Below are positions 60,124-64,000 of a stretch of 64,000 bases of DNA, piece by piece; position 1 is the stretch's first letter; each line of letters starts with the position of its first letter. This DNA comes from Deferribacterales bacterium Deferri_01 (GTDB lineage: Bacteria; Chrysiogenota; Deferribacteres; Deferribacterales; Geovibrionaceae), in the NCBI GenBank assembly GCA_001603805.1, contig LUZY01000006.1, forward strand, positions 1 through 64,000, written 5' to 3'. Both the position numbers and the translations under genes were made by a program. The notes beneath the pieces are model-generated. The model saw nothing but the letters and a program-made list of their open reading frames with translations, was not told the origin of the DNA and searched no databases.

Positions 60124-60778
60124 CAGAAACTCCTTCTGTAGTTATAGTAAGGGCTGTAAATTTAAGTACCCCTTTATAAAAATCTGTTGTGGCGTATTTT
60201 TCGGCATCCTTACAGAATATTTCCGCCCAGCCGGACAAATGCTTTCTGACGAAAACGTCAAACATCTCCTGATATTTTACGTATTCTTCAAAATTACCGG
60301 TTTCCAGAGCAGTTATACGGAGAGATGCCAGATGTGCTGCATAAGACAGCTCGGTGCCAAGATAATCATGTCTGTTGTTGATCTCCATATACTCCGCAAA
60401 ACCGTTGCATATATACTCCTGAGCCAGTTCGCTTATAAGCTCAAGACTGGCTGACTTCATAAAAAGCTGCTCATAAGGCGGCTTGGCGCCGTAATCCGGT
60501 GAAACACCGCGGAAAAGCCTTGTCCAGTCACGCTTAAGCTCTGTTATCATCTCCTCACTGTCCACAGCTTTGCGGGCGTATTCGGATATGGATTTCAGGG
60601 CATCGGCTATTTTCTCTTCAGCCACATCCTCCGCAGAAAGATTCAGCAAGGCTTCAAGAAAATTTTTGTCAGGATTGTAGTTATAAAAAGCAGCAAGCAG
60701 TCTGTACACCGCACGGTCTATTTCCGCATCAGAGACCGCTTCATCTTTTTTGAATAAAATATTTTCGTTTCCGGTCAT
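60107..60778 (-). CDS. TorD-family chaperone of the second molybdoenzyme
   Basis: This 223-residue helical protein fits the TorD/NarJ-like chaperones: AVYRLLAAFYNYNPDKNFLEAL near residue 24, RDWTRLFRGVSPDYGAKPPYEQLF near 90 (the conserved region with the P-P-Y motif), and a SELAQEY helix. I chose ATG 60778 (MTGNENILFKK) with GGGGTG upstream. It follows the ferredoxin gene after a strong hairpin. It should hold the catalytic subunit until molybdenum cofactor is loaded. Confidence 0.85.
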   Translation of the reverse strand: MTGNENILFKKDEAVSDAEIDRAVYRLLAAFYNYNPDKNFLEALLNLSAEDVAEEKIADALKSISEYARKAVDSEEMITELKRDWTRLFRGVSPDYGAKPPYEQLFMKSASLELISELAQEYICNGFAEYMEINNRHDYLGTELSYAAHLASLRITALETGNFEEYVKYQEMFDVFVRKHLSGWAEIFCKDAEKYATTDFYKGVLKFTALTITTEGVSDEFLF

Positions 60779-60795
60779 TTTTGCACCCCAGTTAA

Positions 60796-60821
60796 GTCCG
60801 CCCTGAACTGGCAGGGCGGAC
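60796..60821 (-). promoter_or_regulatory. Strong GC hairpin between ferredoxin and TorD genes
   Basis: GTCCGCCCTG pairs perfectly with CAGGGCGGAC around a 6-base loop, with no U-run. It has the same relative position as the hairpin at 27231-27254 in the other molybdoenzyme operon. Confidence 0.72.
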
Positions 60822-60833
60822 ACGGATTAGGTT

Positions 60834-61439
60834 TTATTCTATGTAGAACACGCTGGGCTTTGTACCTTCTTCTGGCAGATAAGGTTTCGGTTTGTATTGT
60901 TTAAACAGTTTTGAAACCTCACTCTTCGGATCATCCAGATCCCCGAAGAATCTTGCGATAGCAGGGCAGGTTTCCACACATGCCGGCGGAAGGTTTCTTT
61001 CTCTTCTGGAGGCGCAGAAGGTGCATTTGTCAACAGTTCCGCTGACATGCTCTTTGCTTCTCAGTTTTTCGTAAGCATCCTGTCCTTTGCTGCCCCAGTA
61101 AGTCGGAACATCTTCAGAGTTAAAGTATCTGGCGTCATACGGACACGCTTCCATACAAAGCTGACAGCCCACACATTCAGACGCTGTTACCTGAACAGTT
61201 CCGTCTTTAAGTTTTTTTGAAGCTCCTGTGGGGCACACCTCCACACAGGGAGCATTATCGCAGTGGTTACAGATAAGAGGCATGTACTCAACTTTGCTGT
61301 TGGGAAACTTACCCTTCTCCTGTGTGAGTGTTTTTGTGTAAAAAGTGCCGGGAGGCGTAGCATTCGCCTGTTTGCAGGCAACAGTACAGCCGTTGCACCC
61401 ATAACATCTTCTTTTATCAATTATCATCACAAGTTTCAT
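60834..61439 (-). CDS. Four-cluster ferredoxin subunit of the second molybdoenzyme
   Basis: This 201-residue protein has four cysteine sets: CYGCNGCTVACK near residue 12, CNHCDNAPCVEVCPTG near 57, CVGCQLCMEACPYD near 89, and CTFCASRRERNLPPACVETCP near 138. This is the DmsB/PsrB/TtrB layout for four 4Fe-4S clusters. It lies 10 bases after the catalytic subunit gene. It relays electrons between the quinone side and the molybdenum subunit. Confidence 0.93.
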   Translation of the reverse strand: MKLVMIIDKRRCYGCNGCTVACKQANATPPGTFYTKTLTQEKGKFPNSKVEYMPLICNHCDNAPCVEVCPTGASKKLKDGTVQVTASECVGCQLCMEACPYDARYFNSEDVPTYWGSKGQDAYEKLRSKEHVSGTVDKCTFCASRRERNLPPACVETCPAIARFFGDLDDPKSEVSKLFKQYKPKPYLPEEGTKPSVFYIE

Positions 61440-61449
61440 TGTCCGGCTC

Positions 61450-64000
61450 CTAGCTCTGTTTATAAATTCTTACGGGAACAGTATTTGTCACACCCATAGC
61501 CACAGGGTCGAAATCATTAATGTTGTTCCCCGTAAGCTTGTTATAATGCAGGTATTTAGTGCCTTTGGGACCTGAAGCTTCATTAAGCCTGCCAAGTGCG
61601 CCGGCAACACCTACAACACCCGGCTGGAGCAGCTCTGTAACAAAAAGTTTGCCGTTCACCTTGCCATATTCAGACTCAATCACCACCGTATCACCGTTTA
61701 CGAGACTTTTCTCTTTAGCGGTTTCCGTGTTGAGTGAAACAGTTCCGTAGAACGGATCAAAAGTTTCTCCCACTTCGTTCAGGTAAGGGAGCTGGTCAAC
61801 AGCACCTATCCTCATAGGTGAATACTGAGTTTTGTATGTGATTGATACAAGGTCGTATTTGTCATCTTTTTTGACAGAGTTAACCTTGTTGGGACGCCAT
61901 GATATCGTCGGTTCGTAAAAGGAGAGATGCTCCTTAATATCCCAGCCCGGCATATAGATCTTATCTTTGTGCTTGTCAAAAAAGCTGCGAAGCTTATCGC
62001 CGCTGTCCTTCAGTCTGGCAAAATAGAACGGAAAGCGTGTTTCTCCTTTATCGTACCTTCCGGTGTTGTAACAGTCACCGGGGGCTTCCCGCTGAATAAT
62101 CAGCCCAGTCTTGTTCATACTGTCCATAGTATGTTCTTTGCCGAAATATTTTCTTACACCTCTGTCCCAGACTTCCCTTACGGTGTAACGTTTGTCGAGG
62201 TCGAAATAGTCCTCTTTGTCCAGAAATGCGATTGAGATCTCGCCGATCATTACGCCCATTTTATTCATGGCATCGTTAAAGTTTGATATGATGCCCATGC
62301 GCTCGGAAATATCCATGATAATATCCTGCGACTGACGAGAATCGTAAACAGAAGGAAAGGGGTCTCTGTACATAAGCATTTTGAGCCCCATAGTGTCTTT
62401 CTGATACACATCAAAGGCTGATTCGTAGCAGTTTACTGATTCCTTCTCAAGTATTGCGTGGGAAGGCAGAAGGATGTCTGACATGTGTGCCATTTCATCA
62501 TAATGATAGGCAAGAGTTGCCGAGAACGGTATACGTGACACAGATTCAGCTACCATATAAGGTTCTGTGCTGCTGCTGATAGGGTTCCCCCCAACTGTGA
62601 GCAGCGCATCTATCTCGTACTCCAGACCGTATTTATGAGGATCCATCGCAACCTGATAAGCAAGTGCGGGTATGGAGTGTTTATGGGGGAAAAATTCATA
62701 GAGGTCTATGTGCTGAGGCGGCCATGTGGGTTCTTTGAAAAGAGCCTCCATTTTGGGTTCAACAACGCCGTCCTTATCCGGTGACAGGAACGGTCCTCTC
62801 GCACAGGCAACGTTTCCTCCGGGCACATCGAGAGAGCCCACAAGCATATTGATCACCTTGCTCATCAGGTCTCCGCCTACACCGTCACGCTGACCCATTG
62901 TGCCCCTCTGGCAAATTATAGAAGATGTGCGGAGGGGGAATTTTCTTACTTTTCCACTGTTGTCTTTCAGCTCTACTGTTTTACCTATGCTGGCGTTTTC
63001 AACAAATTCCTCAGCAACTTTGCGTATTTTGCCCGCAGGAACAGTTGTTATTTTTTCTGCCCACTCAGGAGTGTTGCCTTTCAGGCTCTCTTTAACAAGC
63101 AGGAAGCTTGCTTTCAGCTTTTCTTTACCGACTTTAATTTCAGCTTCAATATCAGGTGTTTTAAGAGTTTTATCATCAAATGATTTTACTTTTTTATCTG
63201 ACAGGTCATAGATCTGAGGCTTGCCGTCCTTACCTCTGAAATAATCTCCGTTTGCATTTATAAGATATGGTGAATTAGTCCACCAGCGAAGGGATTCCAC
63301 ATCGTATTTCTTAACTTCATAAATTATCGAATGTGCAACGCCCATCAGAAAAGCAAGGTCTGTTCCCGGTTTAATCGGAACCCAGTCCCCTTTTCCTGCT
63401 TCCGCAGAACATCTGGGGTCTACTACAACAAATTTTGTTTTACCGCCGACAATAGCATCCACTGCCCCTCTGGCTCCCCCGTTGGCAGCTCCGATGGACA
63501 TTCCCGTGTGTCTGCCCATAGTGACCACATATTTTGCGTATGTAAGGTCAGAGACAGTAACGGGGAAAATACCCTGAACAAGGTCCGCAGCATAGTGAAG
63601 CGCACAGAGAGTACCATTACTCTTCAGATAATTAGGTGTTCCGTATGCTGCCGCAAAGTAGAAAAGATACGTACAGAAGTAGTTCATGTCACCAAAGCCG
63701 ACCTGAAAAATGAATCTTCTGGGGTCTTTATCCCTGACTTCTTTGAGCTTCTTTGCGGTTGTATTGAGCGCTTCATCCCATGAAATCTCAACCCACATAG
63801 GATCTTCATTCAATCCTTTTTTGGGGTTGGTTCTTTTCATTGGCGCTTTTACTCTGTAAGGATTATAAAGGTTCTGAATCAACGACTGCCCTCTGGCACA
63901 CATTGTTCCTTTTCCGTTTTCGGACTTAGGGTTCCCCTTAAGTTCGACAACTACCCCGTTTTCCACACGGTACATATTTGCACAGTCTCCACGCATGCAC
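61450..64000 (-). CDS. Molybdopterin oxidoreductase catalytic subunit (partial at the right edge)
   Basis: At least 849 residues of a DMSO-reductase-superfamily catalytic subunit are present; the N-terminus with its Tat signal and first Fe-S cysteines lies outside. The visible part begins inside the Fe-S motif (CMRGDC, then MCARG with the last ligand). NGTLCALHY near residue 130 aligns by position with the molybdenum-ligand segment and suggests a Cys ligand, as in polysulfide, thiosulfate, tetrathionate and arsenate reductases. Later cofactor-binding parts include VGGNPISSSTEPYM and a C-terminal VNGDTVVIESEYGKV domain. A ferredoxin subunit, TorD chaperone and outer-membrane barrel follow in the operon. 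The substrate is not decidable from sequence. Confidence 0.9.
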   Translation of the reverse strand, partial: CMRGDCANMYRVENGVVVELKGNPKSENGKGTMCARGQSLIQNLYNPYRVKAPMKRTNPKKGLNEDPMWVEISWDEALNTTAKKLKEVRDKDPRRFIFQVGFGDMNYFCTYLFYFAAAYGTPNYLKSNGTLCALHYAADLVQGIFPVTVSDLTYAKYVVTMGRHTGMSIGAANGGARGAVDAIVGGKTKFVVVDPRCSAEAGKGDWVPIKPGTDLAFLMGVAHSIIYEVKKYDVESLRWWTNSPYLINANGDYFRGKDGKPQIYDLSDKKVKSFDDKTLKTPDIEAEIKVGKEKLKASFLLVKESLKGNTPEWAEKITTVPAGKIRKVAEEFVENASIGKTVELKDNSGKVRKFPLRTSSIICQRGTMGQRDGVGGDLMSKVINMLVGSLDVPGGNVACARGPFLSPDKDGVVEPKMEALFKEPTWPPQHIDLYEFFPHKHSIPALAYQVAMDPHKYGLEYEIDALLTVGGNPISSSTEPYMVAESVSRIPFSATLAYHYDEMAHMSDILLPSHAILEKESVNCYESAFDVYQKDTMGLKMLMYRDPFPSVYDSRQSQDIIMDISERMGIISNFNDAMNKMGVMIGEISIAFLDKEDYFDLDKRYTVREVWDRGVRKYFGKEHTMDSMNKTGLIIQREAPGDCYNTGRYDKGETRFPFYFARLKDSGDKLRSFFDKHKDKIYMPGWDIKEHLSFYEPTISWRPNKVNSVKKDDKYDLVSITYKTQYSPMRIGAVDQLPYLNEVGETFDPFYGTVSLNTETAKEKSLVNGDTVVIESEYGKVNGKLFVTELLQPGVVGVAGALGRLNEASGPKGTKYLHYNKLTGNNINDFDPVAMGVTNTVPVRIYKQS

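Overview
The window reads as chromosome of a Gram-negative, anaerobically respiring, motile bacterium. It holds two molybdopterin oxidoreductase systems with TorD chaperones, a ferredoxin-NADP reductase pair (NfnAB), outer-membrane barrels, type IV pilin genes, chemoreceptors and many Fe-S proteins. A Geobacter-like pilin together with this respiratory content suggests the Deferribacterota (Geovibrio, Denitrovibrio or Seleniivibrio-like) or a deltaproteobacterial relative. This is inference; no rRNA is present to settle it.

Layout. 1-661: the classical tRNA-Thr/Tyr/Gly/Thr-tuf operon on the minus strand, with a clear promoter. 842-3865: a minus-strand pilin unit, pilA followed by an ABC ATPase, its permease and a TPR protein. 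4170-4253: a tRNA-Leu gene that is the insertion site of a genomic island of about 20.1 kb, bounded by 23-bp direct repeats (4235-4257 and 24333-24355). The island's left end is a graveyard: a decayed tyrosine integrase, a decayed hipA beside an intact hipB-like gene, and a broken IS3-family element. It also carries an intact two-gene unit, a RelE/ParE-like small protein plus a TPR protein of about 680 residues. The rest of the island (9008-23617) is a dedicated type I secretion locus: response regulator, outer-membrane barrel, small Ig-like protein, a 2755-residue repetitive adhesin, ABC exporter, membrane-fusion protein and TolC-like channel.

From 24401 on, the chromosomal backbone resumes. 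24401-30892 is a DMSO-reductase-type operon (Tat-exported catalytic subunit, four-cluster ferredoxin, radical SAM protein, TorD chaperone, lectin-like lipoprotein) with a divergent LuxR-type regulator at 31052. 31866-35364 holds a Tat-exported metallophosphoesterase and an AgrC/AgrA-like two-component pair. 35698-38041 is nfnAB. 38177-40267 is an OmpR-type two-component system preceded by a 28-residue membrane peptide. Then follow an M23 peptidase, proS, an orphan pilus ATPase/platform pair, chrA, a broken flavodoxin-fold oxidoreductase, and upp-uraA.

50136-57961 has two chemoreceptors (one without membrane segments and with its sensor at the C-terminus), a DUF3325/PepSY/DUF3649 cluster linked to iron or siderophore reduction, an EamA exporter and an AraC regulator. 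58022-59038 carries rsmE and a small hypothetical gene. The window ends inside a second molybdoenzyme operon (59215-64000): a catalytic subunit probably with Cys-ligated Mo, a ferredoxin subunit, a TorD chaperone and an outer-membrane barrel. Both molybdoenzyme operons carry a strong GC hairpin just after the ferredoxin gene.

The most interesting content is the island: an adhesin/type I secretion system built from about 20 copies of one domain of roughly 100 residues without RTX repeats, with two unusual co-transcribed accessory proteins and an atypical regulator, and the uncharacterised RelE-like/TPR pair.
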